A model generated the notes under the pieces. That model ran no database searches and was not told the DNA's origin. It was given only the letters and a program-made list of their open reading frames with translations. Of a DNA stretch of 64,000 bases, positions 32,401 to 47,400 are shown in pieces. This DNA comes from Setophaga petechia (lineage: Eukaryota; Chordata; Aves; Passeriformes; Parulidae), in assembly GCA_024362935.1 (NCBI GenBank), contig JANCRA010000028.1, positions 5,616,501 through 5,680,500 of the forward strand, in the 5' to 3' direction. Made by a program: the position numbers and the translations under genes. How positions within the stretch are numbered: the stretch's first letter is position 1; every line of letters begins with the position of its first letter.

Positions 32401-35400
32401 GTCCCCCACAAATGCTGTGCCAGGGAGGAAAAAAGAAGAAATTTGATTCTGGTATAAAAAGGAATGAGTTGCTCTAAGGAAGTCAAACTTAGTTCTAAAA
32501 TATGAGGTCCTCTTCCTATTTTCTGGCTTAATTCCAACAAGATGCCCAAAAATAGTTTTAAAAAATTAAGCTTCCATACATATCTCTCCCTGGGTGTTAG
32601 GGCTGCTATTTTAAGTCTGACCTGCAACAACACTGATCATTCATCACTAAAACCTGAGAAAATATTCACTAATGATGGTGCTTGTGATGAATCCTAAAAA
32701 AGAGCCTTAAGAAAATCTTCTGTCTTCAGATTTGAGGTGAAGCTGAGATAGCAGAGACATGGAATTGGACAAGGAATAAGGGGGAAAGAACTGGGCAGTG
32801 ACAGTGCAGGGACACAGACAGCAGCACAGAATGACACAAACTGACCCAGCCCCAGCACTGCCACCAGAGCTCACTGGCCCAGGCCCTTTGCAAGGGGAGA
32901 TGCTCAAGCCTGGCTGGGCACACAAAGCCTTTGACAGACACACTGAGCTCCCAGGGTCACACAAACAGGGCTGCTCATGATCTCTGCAGTTAACCTGGCT
33001 TACCATTTGCTCCTGGACACTTCTCTTGGCTTGCAGAAATGCCTGCTGCAGCTCACTGAGGAAATTCTCTGACTTCTGACACTTGGCCATGAGCAAGGAG
33101 ATCTTAAAGAAAGAAAACACAGACAGACATGTAAGATATAAAGCATGGAACAGATTTTGAAAAAGAAATAAGTTCTCCTGCCTGTTATCATTACTAATAG
33201 GTACTTTGAAATTTCAAACTAAGCCACTGTAGTTTATGTTAATTCTTCACTCAGTCAAGCAGGAAAGCAGCTCCAGGCAGTAAGGACAGATGCTGTGTTT
33301 CTACACCAACAATATTCTTATATTCTAATTACCAAACTCTGAATCAACAGTTAATTCTAATAAAATTTACATGTAAGCCACTTCAGAGACACTGAAGGGA
33401 AACTGAAGAGCTTTTTTCTAAGTCTGAATTTTTGTACCTTTCACTGTAAGCACTTTCAAAAACTTTACAAGTCATTCCACAACACATGTAAAAATAGTTA
33501 ACAGCACCCTGGTACAGCCAGAAGAACATATAAACATATTTCTGATGCCTAAGCTGGACTTTGTCTAATGACTGTTTCTTTAGTAAGAAAAAATACTGGG
33601 TAGGATAGAAGAGACAAAGTTCCAGCCCAAGTGAAGTAAATTCAGTGTCTGGTACACAACATGCACCTACTACTGTAAGCTTTAATAGGCCAAAGATGAT
33701 GATATTTTTTCTTCTTTTTACTTTTAACTATGACTACCACCCATTATATTTGGCTTCATTGTTCCAGAAAAATTAGGTACACATCTCAGAGTGAAGAATC
33801 TTTCCAGAGGGCTGTTATTTTAAAGGAGTTCAGTGCCTATTCTGGCCCTGCTGATGCCTGCTCAGCTCCTCATTACTGCATTCTTCACCACAAGTCCATT
33901 AACTGGGTGTCAAATGTTGGTAAGAGCAGGTGGTGGAACAGAACCACTTCACTCTTGTAGGAACAAAGCTGTGCCCAGGGCACAGGGCTCTGTTTGCATG
34001 TTTGGGTCATTTCAGACACAGGTCACTCCAAAACTCAAACATTACTCACACTCCTACTGCCACTCTGTAATAGAGTTCAGGATTAGAGATGATATTTTAA
34101 TGCCAAAATTGGGTAACACAATATTAGAGACACAAGAGATTTCTCTAGAAACTGTGACAGACTCAGGTGGAGCATAACTAACAATAGGAATTCTCATTTG
34201 TGTTGTCTCTACAGCCAGTAGCCCATCCATATCTAAAGAACCACAAGTACTTGTTACATACTTTTGAAGAACATTTCATCATTCCTGGACCTCAATTACA
34301 AATCCTTGTACCTGATTAGAGGAGTCTTCAGCACTCTGTTTCATGTAATCCTCCAATTCCTGTTTCTCTTTCATTGTCTTTTCCAGCTGGTCATTAGCTT
34401 GCCTCAGCATCACCTGCAGCTTTTTCACCTGTGTTGTCACAACAAAATTAATTCAGTTTTCATTGTCTTGGGGAGAATTTATTTCCTGAACCCTTTCACT
34501 CCTCAAACCAACGACATAAAATCCCTCAAAAATCCTATGAAACCCAGGAATTTTTTTTGCTGTTGAAACAGGCTCCAGCACAGATTATCTCTCTAAGGAA
34601 ACATGGGACATCAAACTGCACTGGACCATGGCCATGTAATGACTTCAATCACTTATTTCAAAGCACAATGTGACTCATGCCTTCTACACCCATCTGAAAA
34701 TTGTTCTTTGGTATATGGCAGGAAACAAATATCCTCCAAGACTTGAAAGTCATTTTATGCTGCCAGGATGAGGTCCTTTTCTGTTAACAGATCTTACAGT
34801 ATCAAAGATAATAGAATTTAATGCATGACAAGCATTTTAAAATATAAATTATTAAAGATACTGACTTCAGCATGGGCATAATACTTTTTATAGAACACTA
34901 GTGCATGGCCTTACAGCATCAAATAAAGGGTTCTTCAAGGTGAATCCCTAAGAAATTCATGTACTTGACCACACATAAATAACAAATCAAGTTATGCCAA
35001 GTTATCCAGTATGTTGATTTTGGTCAATTAAAACCAATGAATAAAAACCAATGAATAACCCTTAGTAGTTAAAAAAGCTGCAAAAGCCTGGCTAAAGCAA
35101 TGAGAGAATTCCCACCTGGTCTCTGGTCTCAGCCTCCTGGATCTGGATCCCTTGCAACTGCTTCTCATAATTGGAGCACATGTCACAGCGCCTGCCCAGC
35201 TTGTTCCCTGCATTCTGCACCTGCAGGACACAGAGTCAGCACCTGCCCTGAGCCAGGGGAGTCTCCAGGGAATGCAGCAATGCTACAACACTCAGGTGTG
35301 GTGTGGCCACAAAGCATTGCAGACAAAGAGTGGCAGAACCATGTAAAGGCAGGATTGAGTTGCTCTACAAGTGAAGGATAACTCAAATCAGCTGGGGGAT

Positions 35401-38400
35401 ATCAGCTTCTCCTGCCATGGCTCCCACCATTAGCACAAAGAGTTCATCAAGTCACTGCTGTGTTCTTCTGACAAACAGAAACCAAACAGCAGAGAAGAAA
35501 ATAACAGTGTTGGGAGGGCAGCAGGGAAAGCAAGAGTAAACCTGCTGTCCTGCTGAACTGCAGTGGGTTTGGACAAAGGGATAAATGGAAGTTTTATCAA
35601 AGTTCCAGCTGTAGGTCAAGTTTGAGCTGAATCTGTGCTTGTGTTTGCTGCTCCATGTCCAACCCACAGCAAGAGGCATTCACACCCCAGTGTGTGCTCC
35701 TGCCTCCAGAACATGTAGGAAGCTGCATTTCTGTTCTGGATTCTGAAACAGGGCTGAAGTAAAGTGTCACCAAAATGTCAACAGGCCAAGGGAACACTCA
35801 AGAGCAAGGATTTAACTCAGCTCTGAGCTCAGGATGTTGTAATTTCTCCAGATGTAGCAAATCAGGAGGAAAACAACAACAAAGCAACTTTACAACAGGA
35901 TTGGAGAGACCTCCTAAGCAATGATTTGCACGAAGTTAAATTTCAACAAATTGAGAAAAAAAAATCAGTAGTTCTTAATTTCATCTGTCCTTCATCTGGC
36001 CTTTTCTCCTTCACTACATTCTTGTATGTTTTTTTTAAATTCTTATCTTGTCTCCCTTTTCACTCTGTATGGATTATTATCTCCCCCCACCTTTTCTTCC
36101 CCCTAAAGTGTTGCTCCTTGGCCTCCCTTCCTCTGAAAAAAAAACACAGGAAACCCCAAATACTCCACTTTTCAGCAAAAAACCAAATACAAGCTTTGAA
36201 CTGGCATCATATAAAGATGCTGAAAAACTGACAGGCAGAACACCCAGAAGCAACAATTTCCTTGGTCATCCACAGTGCAGCTGGCCCAGGGTTCAGTCTA
36301 ATCTGCTGCTTGCTGCTCTCAGAAATGGGTTTGTGATGATGCAAGTCCCCAACAATTTCCTGGAGCCTCTCTGTGGTACTTTGGGCACAGTTTGGCTGCT
36401 CATTTCCAAAGTGCAGAGCCCTCAGCAAACCCCCCCAGCACACAGAGCAGCACCCCCAGCTCTGCTGCTTCTGCTCCTCTCTGCCTTCTACTCATCCCCA
36501 GCTCCACTATAATGTCCTCTCCTCAACCTCCCATTTTCACCTGAAGTTCTCCCACCTTTTTCCCCCCTCTCAGGCAATACTGAGTTCCACAGCCTCCTCC
36601 TCAAAATCCAGAGCACCGTGTGTTTAGTAAAGCTGCCTGTCCCAGGGGCAGGGCCAGCTCATCCACCTTACACTGGATGTGTTCCACCCACAGAAGCATT
36701 CCAAGAGGGGAAAGTGAACATCTGCCCTGGATGTGAGCTGTTCCTTTGCCAGCTGGCTCTGGGCAGAGCCCAGGAGGAGGAGCAGGGCAGGGGCACTCAC
36801 CTCCTTCTGCAGCAGGTTCCACTCAGTCTCGCTGACCAGGCGGTACCCGCTGGGGGACACATAAGCACTCTCCATGCCCTGGGTGACACTGGAGAGCAGG
36901 GATGCAGTCTCTTCTTGCTCTGGTGTCATTGCTTTGATTGCTTTTTCCTGATCTTTGGTCAACATGAACCCGCTGGGCATTTGCAGGGATCCGAGGGAAG
37001 CCGTATCAAAGTTCTCAGACACCGAATCTGCTCCAACAAGTGGTCCAAAGTCTGACTCATCCAGGTTCCCAGCAGATTTTGCTTTGTTGTTGTAGCCTAA
37101 AGCTTTGGACTGTAAGGATCCAGATGTGCCCAGACTGTCTGTTGACTGTGCTCTCCTAAGTCCATCTTTAAACATATCAGTGTCTGGTTTATTGAAGGAT
37201 TCGCCAGAGGAAAGAAGCAAGTCTGCATCCAGGGAATGGACTGAGCCATGGGTGCTGTTCACATGCACCTGGAATTGAAAATCAAGGAATAAAACAAATA
37301 TTTACTCCATTTTAGTGGTACAGGAGCAATGCTGGACACTAATTACGAGGCATGGCAAAGACAAGGTTAAATTTCTTTGGCAAGAACATCTGCTTTTTAA
37401 GTTTAAGGTCACAGAAGAAGGGACAGAGAACTGAAATGAACCAGCTAGAATTCAAAAACAAATAAAACAAGTTAAAAAAGTCTTCTGTTAACAGAGTGCT
37501 TCTGTAAGACTACCTTCCTGCCAGACAAGCAAGGACACAGTCACCTTCCAGCTTCCAATATTTGAGGCAAGATGCTTCCCCTGAAGAGATGTTCTAGCAA
37601 CATCCCCTCTGCAACCATAATCTACACAACAGAAGGCAGATACTCCACTTCCAAAAAGAAATTCAGAAGTTTTTCATAAAACAAAACACTTTCCATTAAC
37701 ACAAAAATAAACAGAGAAAAATATACTTAAAATCTATTCTATATCGACGAGTATATGTCGTTCTTCTATTTTTCTCTTCTTCTTTGAGTGTCTAACAAAA
37801 TACCAAAATATTTTCTTCACAATGTTATTTGTACATAAAAAATGAAAAGGGAAAAGGCTGGGCTTAGACCCAAAGGTATCCTGGGGAATGCCAGCACCAA
37901 AAGCCACACAAATTGTCCTGTGATGTGTATCAGGCACATGGAGCCTCTCGATCTATTTTTGTTTTTTGTAGCACTGAAAAGAGAGCAGTAATGCTTTATT
38001 TAAAAAGCACATGACTGCTTTCAAAATACCTTCCAAAATATTATGCACTTCTGCTTTGCCATTAGACACATAAGGAAGTAACACTGGAACCAGGCTCTTG
38101 AGAAAAATTATCATTTCTGAAATAGGTCCAGAGACCAGCAGGCTGCTGGCACTTTATATAAGTGCTTGTAACCTACAATAGATATTTATATATTATGTGC
38201 TACTGGTTTATGACTGTTGTAAATGCCTTGTTTTAATCATTTTTGGGTGGAATATTTATATTTGCATGTATATATACAAGTTCATAATAAAAAAGTCAAG
38301 GGAATACAGACTCACATAAAACTGCATTTTCAGGCTACAGCTGTTCTGTACAATATTATCAAATCATCTGTTTGTATTGCAAACTGCCCAAGAGAGAGGA

Positions 38401-41400
38401 TCTTAGAAGCTATAACAAATTATAACAATTTGTAAGAACTGATGAATGACTGATTACAACATATAAAACATATTCTGAACAGCTAAAAAGGTCATAAATA
38501 ACAAAACCAAACACATATAGAAACCCAAACCACTCTGAAAATTATGCTCCTTCTCAAAATAGAAATTTTCCATGATGTATAAATCTTAGGAGCAAGTAAG
38601 TGTTGTGAATGATGGACTAAAGGATATGCTATGAACTGAGATTAAAGAAAACATCAGCATATAAATTTTTTGTTCCTCATCAATGTGCCTCATTTGCATA
38701 TCTGGACATGGAGGATACAAGCAGTATTTGAAACAGAAAGTGAATATAGGCTAAAGGGTAGAACAAGATCTCAGCTACATTTAGATCTCATAATTCTGAA
38801 CATCTTTCTGCATTCCAAACTGTTATAAATCCTTGATAAAAATAAAAAAATTACTTCAGAATACATATATTAAAGTATACACTTTTTTCCCTTCAGAAGT
38901 GATAAAAAACCAGAGAAAACACTGTCTCACTCTGAAAATTGTCAAGTCTTTTGAAGGTTAAATAAGCTCCTGTAGCACAAAAAATCTGTGGGTTTTTATT
39001 AATTTTTCCTTCATTTGACTCACAAAACCAAAATGGACCCTAAGAAAGAAAGGCTAAGTACAGAATTCAACAATTTGATTAGCAAAGTAGCTACAACACT
39101 CATGTTGAATGTTCAGATATAATTGGCTTAATCCTGAACATTTAGGTGTGTTAGAAATCCCAAGAGAACCTACCAGCAGTTAACCTCCAGAATGCAAAAT
39201 GTAAATTACCATTTTTAATGGCACCTCTCAGGATGGTGCACTATTGTCTTCCAATCTTAATTAGGATTTATAGATTCAAGTGCAACTCTGTGGATTTTTA
39301 TTGCCTAATAAGATTAGAAGCTACAGAGAATAGAGGGCTGTAACTTTGCATTTTTATTTGCAGTGAACACCCTGAGGAATGCCCAAGCACGAGTGAAAGA
39401 TTCAATTGTTTTACCTCTTCATTAGAGAGCTGGGTAAGGGTTTCTTCAGGGGCCAGAGAACATGAAGCCTTTGTTTCATCATCTGAATCTTTTTGCTTCT
39501 CTTCCTTTCTCTTGCTAAGCCTTTGCTGATCATCTTCTTCCTAAAAATCAGTGGTCAATAGAGCATACACAGAAAATGGGATTCAATTTCACCATAATAG
39601 TCATGACTTCAGCTTTCATGATAAACTAAGCTACAAAGAAGACACTGAAAAGGATTATTTTGGTTATAACCCAGTGGTTTTCACATAAATATTCATTTAG
39701 TTAATAAGTACAGTGTTCATTTCACAAGGCACCCAAACTGACTGAAGTGAGAACTTTGCACATTTAGTAGCTGATTCATGTTCTAGAATGGTTTTATTCA
39801 AAAAGTATATTAGTTAGTTTAAAATTCTAATTATAAAGATTAGCAAGTAACAAAACTAGCTGTTACACTGGCTGTTGTATAGACTATAAATATATAACAT
39901 CTCTACCCCTAAAAGACCCATTAATAGCCATTACACAAGCATGAACATTAAAAAATAGTGAAATAGGAAGTGCCTTGATCACTAAATGATGGAATATAAG
40001 GAATCAAGAAAAAACCCTAATAGATCACTAAATCATAAATATGTACAATCACTTGTGTAAGTTAATTTAAAATGAAAGTCTTAATTTATGCTTAGGATAT
40101 GTACTGGAAGGGTGAAAAGACCTAGAAAGAAGTGAAACTTGCTGACATCCTTAACCCAGACATTTTGCCTCACAGATGACTACTTCTTTCTCCAAGAGTA
40201 ATTTCTGGATATTTTTACATTTTCATTTAACTACTGGCAACATTAGAGTTCCTATATACAGCACTATTAAAATCCTTGTCCAAATGGGGTCTGTTCTAAC
40301 TGCCAGCTGTCACTGAAGGGGAGATTTCAGTTCAAACTGCCAGTTCTCATTTTTTGAGCTATTACCACACTTGCACCCAACATGTGATTTCCATGCCTGT
40401 TACACCACAGTAAACCTAGAGTATTACAAAAAAAAAAAGAAGAAATAAATAAAAGCAAGAAGAGGAAAGCAGCAGGTAACCTGATCCTTTTTTTTCAGCT
40501 CTTCCACCTGCCGCAGCTGCTCTGAGGTGAGCACAATTTCCATCCTCTGCATGTCCCTCATCAGCAGCCTCTGGGACTCCAGGAACTGGTCATTGGCTTT
40601 CTGCCACGTGTGCTTCAGCTGGTTGTGCTGCTGCCTCTCTTGCTCTAGGAGATGGCAAACTGTGCAAGCAGAGAAAAAATTCTTCTGAACCACAAGTGTT
40701 TAAATGTCTTTTCCAAAGAGAAGCATTTTCAGGAATAAAAGTAATTATTGGTCTAATTAAGAACAGTCAGGCTTTGTTCAACAACTATTTAGGTTAATAA
40801 TGTCTTATTTTAAACACCATTTTCTTAATTTCCAAACTTGGCTTGTGATTAGGGATGTATTACTGACAGTTCAAGATTTCCCAGGGAGAAGACTAATGCC
40901 TTAACTTCATTAATGAATTCTAACAGTTTTAGGGTTTTTTTAGAGCTGGGTTCAGAAAACTGTCTTCTACATCCCTATTTACTTCAGCAGCAGGTCCTGG
41001 TTTCCACTCCTCTGCAGTGACATTTCCACACCTCAGGGAGCCAGGTCTATACATTATGGAAATAATGCTCATAATTATGCACAAATACAATATACACCTC
41101 AAATCACTTCAGCAAGAATGAAGCTTGCAATGCTTTAAAAACTCAGCAGATATTCAACAATAAACCTTGAGGGAATGAATGACTCTGCTGTTTTTCTGAC
41201 ATAAGGGAATTCCACATTCCACTCTTCTGCAAACATTTTATGGCCTTTCACATTTACAAGTCCTGCTTCCCTCTCCCAACTTCTTTTCATCAAGTTCAAG
41301 TAAGAAATGATAAAAGAATTCACAGCTCCACTGGGTTTTGCATTCTCATGGAAAAGAGTCAAAGGACTATTATTGGGTGGGTACCTTCATGCAGCTCCTT

Positions 41401-44400
41401 CCTCAGCTTCTCTGCATCTTCTTGCAGGACTGATTTTTGTGTGTTGAGAACAGCCACGTACATCTCCAAGTCTGTCCTACACGACTTCTCAGCTTCTAAA
41501 TAATGGTTCAGTTCTTTAACCTGAATAAAAAATAACCAGCTCAGTGGGGGAACACTGAGACATTTCCTTCCTGTTAGAAGTCATAGTGCTGCCTGTTCAG
41601 GTAATGTACAGGTGCTGAAGGACCAGTTTATTTGCAGAGATCCCAAATATTCAACTACCAGTGTGTAAGCAGTGCTTGTATTTACTTGTGAATGAGTTAC
41701 TCATTAAAATTCTAAGTCAAATCTATCAGTGTATCACAGTTATAGCAGCTGGATCACAACAGCAGCACTGAGCACAGATGGTGAAAAGGGAAATATCTCA
41801 GGAAAGCAGACAGTGAAGTAATCAGTGGTGATAGGCAGGATCTAAATAGCTGATAAATGCTGATAAGCTAAGAACTCCTTAGTTCAAAACAGAGTAATCA
41901 TAGTCAAAAAAATTAAAGAGGCAAGCTTGAAGTAAGAAGAGAGAAGACTTGAGGACAGACAAGAAAGAAACTTTCCAACTCATGAAAGACTGCTGCAACA
42001 ACAAAGGAAAATCTACCACCAAAAAGCAATTCTGTCAAGAAATACTGAAGAAATAGATGTAGATTTTTTCTTTCTTCTTCTTTTTTTTTAATAGCAGAAA
42101 TGAGTGTCCTGCAGAATCTCCAGTCAGAACATTATAAGACAGAGCTACATAAATATCTGTCAGACATGATACCTGGAGAATTGGATTCCATCTTGGAACA
42201 AGGAACAAATTGAAAGATTTCTTTATGGCACTATTCAGTTTTACAGTTTGCTGAGTCAGAAATCACAGGAGGTTTTATCTTAGAGAAAACCAAAGCCCTC
42301 AGGCAATTCCTAAGTGGCTGCAGAGAGCTGCTGTTCATACAGGACACAGCGACGCCAAGCCAGGGCTCAGGACAGCCTTGAGTGTGGCTGCCACTGATGC
42401 TGGGGACAGCTTTCCTGCCCTAGGACACCAAACCTCCCGTCTGCTGCCCTTTAAGCCTTTCAAATGGCAAAGTCTGACTTCGTGGCTCCAAGTGTGCCAA
42501 TAACCCAGAGGCCAGGCGGCTGGGAGAAGAGCAAAGCAGATATTTTTTAGAGCTTTTTCTATTATTAGTAGACCTGGAGCTGTGCAATTTATTCTAAAGC
42601 CAGATCACACACACACACAGTGCAACTCTCGAAACAAAAAGATGCAAAAATATATTTAGGGCAAATATGATATGTGAGCTCCAAGAGACAAGAAGGGCAT
42701 GAAGAGTTTCCCAAGACACCTTTTTCTCTCTAATAAAATTTGACTTGTCTGCATCAAACTAGCATGCTGTAAGACATAAATCAGGATCCAGTTAGAGCTC
42801 CACCTCACCTCTGATGCTGCTTTTATTTTTTCTTCAGCTTCTGCCAGTTTCTCCTTTAGGGCTGCAATCTCTTTCTCCATGGGCATCACAACTGAGCGCA
42901 GCTTCTCTGCATCTTCCTGAGCCTGAAGTTCAGACAATAAATTGTAATCCACCATCAGAATTTCCACACCAGTTCCCATTACTGAACACATTTGGAGAAA
43001 ATCTCTACATCAACAAAAAAAGCTGACTAAATTTCCACTTTCAGTGCTCATCTTACTGCTAGTCATTTAGTTCAGCAGCCATCTCTGTGACAATGGGCTG
43101 ATATTACTCCATTCACAGAAAGGAACTAAATTTTAAATCTATATATGGGTTAAGCCACAAATATCTGTTTTAAAAGAGAATGTTAGCAAATCCATCACTC
43201 TTGATGCCTGGGAGAAAATGTATGGATCAAGCATTTAAAACAATGTGCACTTTTCCTTTATTGAAGGCCTAACTGTCCCACAACCTGCTGCCATGTAGCA
43301 CATAGGAAAAAACCCAGAAGAAGTGCATGATGAGGTACTGATCATGCAGTTACTTACTCAAAAAGTTAAAAGCAAATGGAGCTGCACAGTAATGCCTAGT
43401 GTAGCTCAGTTCTCTTTTAGAAGATCATTTCTCAACTTTACATTACTACTGATGCAGCATCAGGTTTTGGTGTTACTGTACTGAATATTTCAAACTATAT
43501 ATAGACAATTTATCCCATGATTTCTTTCAAAAAGCAGTTCTGAGAAGATCAAAGAGCAGTAGAATTAGAGGACTGTTTCAAGGAAAGAGGGGGAAAAAAG
43601 GGAAAAACAGGTAAAAATAGCAAGAATTAAGATGAGAAATAGCATTCAGGGTTCAAAAGCAGAACTGCACATTAATGTGTGGCCCTGACATCCCCATTTC
43701 CTAAATGCTCTGCCTTTCCTTCAGGGATGCACTGCAGACTTTCCAAGTGGAAGGAGCAGCTCCCCAGACTCCCCAGGAGCCAGCAGAACACTCCAATACT
43801 CACTGCAGTGAAACTCTCCAAGGCACAGAGAATTCCAGCATTCTAATTTGGGCTGGCTTTGTGCATCAGGCCCAGAAAGCTCAGCTGTTCTCTGTCTTCT
43901 ACTGGAAGAACTCAGCAGGGGAGGGAGGCCAGGGAGCTGTGCCCCAAAGTTGGAGTTTCAAAGGATGGCACCTTTCATAAGCTCATCAGCAAAGACAGAC
44001 AGTAAATGATAACACCATGTCTGGTTTTGAAACTAGACTAGAATGCAGGTTTTAGAGGTTAGTCATTTGACTTTCAATTTCTGGTGAGCTTATTGACAAC
44101 TGTACTCTGAGCAAGACTTTCAGGAAGAGAAATAGGAAATATTTTTAATCACTGAAGTTTTCTAACTTAAAATTAATAGACAAAATAAAATGTTACTGCA
44201 ATACCTGTCAATTATATAAGTGCTACAATTTTAAAGTTCTACAGAAAATTGTGAATACAACACCAAATTAAATGTCTTTACATTTAATTTATTTCTGCTA
44301 CATTTGTCACTGCTGAAGTACCAATAAAAGCTGTGAGGAAAGCAAGGGATGTCACTTGGCAGAGAATTCAATACCAGGGACATGTGACTGTCATACACAC

Positions 44401-47400
44401 CCAGACCCTGGTGCTTGCAGCCAGCAACTCAACAGTCACATTTTTCAAACAAATGGGAGCAGCAGTTCCACTTCAGACATTGCTTTATATTTCATTTATC
44501 ATATAAATTCTATTCATTTAATAGAATGAATTGAACATTCTTTTCTAATTAGTCAGGATAACTGCAGCAATATTTCACTGCCAGCCTGGTTTCACATGGC
44601 TCACCACAGAATACAGAGCAACAAATGTGCCTATGTGGGAACCAAGCAGTTCAGAGAAACAGTCAGAAAGTTCTCTGAAAGCAAAACCAGACTGTGAACA
44701 ACTGGAAAGACAAAACTGTATCATATTTCACATACAGAAAAATTACCCCAGCTTTTACTGCTTGGTAAACAGAGCTGAAGTTTGACACTGAGGTTGCAAC
44801 ATATTGTAAGGATCTCTATTAAAGGTCAGTGTGATCTTGAGCTAAACACTGCAAACAGCCTCTCTCTGCTATCAAAAGGAGTGCTGGGCCCTGGGTCTCC
44901 TCCTGGACATAAAGCAGAATTACTGAGACTCCAAAATCGAGGTTAAAGCTCCACTCAACCTTTTAATAAAATGAGAATATCTGTTGTGTTGAAAAATGCC
45001 ACTTAAAGATACTGTCACATGTGGCAAGAGATGCCACAGCACCCAATTTCCTGTGCTAAGAGGTGTTGTTCAGACTCTTCCAGAGGTGTGATCCTTAAAA
45101 TGCTTATTTCCTTTTGACTTTTTATTAAACTGAACTTGGCTATCAATTGCCACAGTATTACATGTGATCAGCTCATCTTTACTCATTCCTTAACCAAAAA
45201 CCAAGCACCCAAACCACTTCTGCCCCAGCCAAACCTGCTTCCCCCAGCACAGGGGCTGCAGAACACACTGAGGGACCTGCAGACCACAGCAGGAAAATGA
45301 CTCCATGGAGAGATAATGCTAAAAATGAGTCCAAGTCATTTTCAGAGGAACAAACATCTGACTGGAGAAATCCCAGGTAACATTATACCTTTGTTCCTTA
45401 AAAATGAGACAAGTGGAAAATGCACAGATACAATTTGAAGATTTTTCTTTAAAGCAGGACTAAACCATTTAAAACTCCTCTAAATTTATCCCACTGTTCT
45501 TCACCATTACCAACAAAAATAGCTTACTGTATATCAGATATTATGGCCAACTCTGTCACAGAAATCTGATTACTCTTCCTTTCCAATTTCCCCTCTCCTG
45601 ACTAATAAGCACAATTCCTAACAGGAGCCTTGTACTTTGCTGCTCTCTCTGTACACAAAATACCTGCTCTGCAGACTTCTGATACTCAGAGTTTGGCACA
45701 ACTGTGCTAAGAAGAGTATTTATATTCATCACAGCTCCAACAGCAAAACAGATCCTTTCCTGAACAGAAAATGAGGTCTGACTTAAATAAAATAAAAGAA
45801 AAAAAAAGCTAAGTTATATTTTGCCAGTGGCCAAAGTTTGGGGACAGCTCATCCCCATGTCCAGAGTCAGTCCAGTCATTCCCCAGCAGGGAAGTACAAG
45901 CTGCTGTGACAGATTGCTTTTAGCTGCTGTGAAAACAAAAAACCCCAGACCTATCTGGTACTACAACCCAACAGGAAAACAGATTTTTATAAATCACTGC
46001 CAAGTTTTCTGAAAGATTAATCACTAGGTGAGCATGTTAATCATTAGGTCAAGGTATCCACCTTTTTTGAGTTGGGAAGGGAGATTAAGAAGACAAAGTT
46101 GCAAGGTTTTCTTAGAAATCATTGGTTTAGGATACAAAATCACAGAACAGACAAATTCTCTACAGAAATTAGCAATTTGCAACCTGAAATGTATTTACAT
46201 GGAGAAGCAAACAAGACCAGGTGTTCCCCCAGACAAGCTCTTTCTGATAAAAGAACATATAAGCATTGCTGGCTGCAAATGCTATTTTGCATGAGGAATT
46301 GATCACAAGTCTTCAAATAACACATCCCAAGTGATCAAGAAAGTTCCTCTTTTCACACTGGCTGCTGACACATGAATATTCATTATTTTGCTGCCCAAGC
46401 AAACCTTTTTATGGGCTTGGGATTTGCTTGTTTGTTTTTAAGTAAAATTGAATGTCCTCTTCCTAATTTTGATCTAATTCTTAGTCTCCTTGAGGAAAAA
46501 CCTCACAGGTTTAATAATAACAAAGAAGATTAAAACCTCATGCAAAGCAGTTTAAGCAATTATTTCAAGCTGCACTCTGAAAACCAGATTTCCCCCTCCC
46601 CCTCCTATTACATAAGGTACATGTTCCTCTGCTTTACAGGCCTAGAAAGCTTTCCAAACTCCTATTACCAGAGATTAATAAACTGATCACCTCTTCCTTT
46701 AGGGATATTTAATTCCCTTTTAAAGAACTATAGTTGAAAATGCTATTTATCTACTAAGCTGAACTTCTCTGCTAAAGCCACTGAGTTTAGGTGAGCTGTG
46801 CTGTCCTGTCAGCAGCTTGCAATTTCAACTTACAAAATCAGTAATTTCAGATTGAAAATATGAATCAGTTGAGAGAGATTGTTCTCTGGAAGTGCTTATT
46901 GGCAGGCAGTTGGGAGTGCAGTGCCAGGGCTTTTACACTGCGAACTCTGCATCTTCTGGGTTGTTTCTACAAGACTCACTGATCCAGCTTTGAACCTCCA
47001 TTCAGCTTCAACCAAAGTCTTTTTGTCCTTAATAAGACTAAAACCCTTTCTTAAAAACAATAAATGCCTTACAATTGCAGTGGGATTAAAAGAGACTTTA
47101 CCCTCTTACCTTTGAAATCAGGGCTCCATGAAGAGCAGTCCCACAGCAATAAATCAACTACAACTACCAATAGTCAGGAACCTCTTCCTAAGTCTCAGAA
47201 ATAATTCCATTTTGCAACACTAACACGGATTGCTTGCTACAACACAGTAAAAATAGCTAAAATGTTTCTCATGTGCAATGTTTGTGGTATTCCATACTGC
47301 ATTTCTTCTGCAGACAGCAAGCAGGAACAGGGACCATGCAGTGATGTGGCAGATTACAGATGTTAACCTACTTTACTGAATTTCAGTCACTACTTTAAAT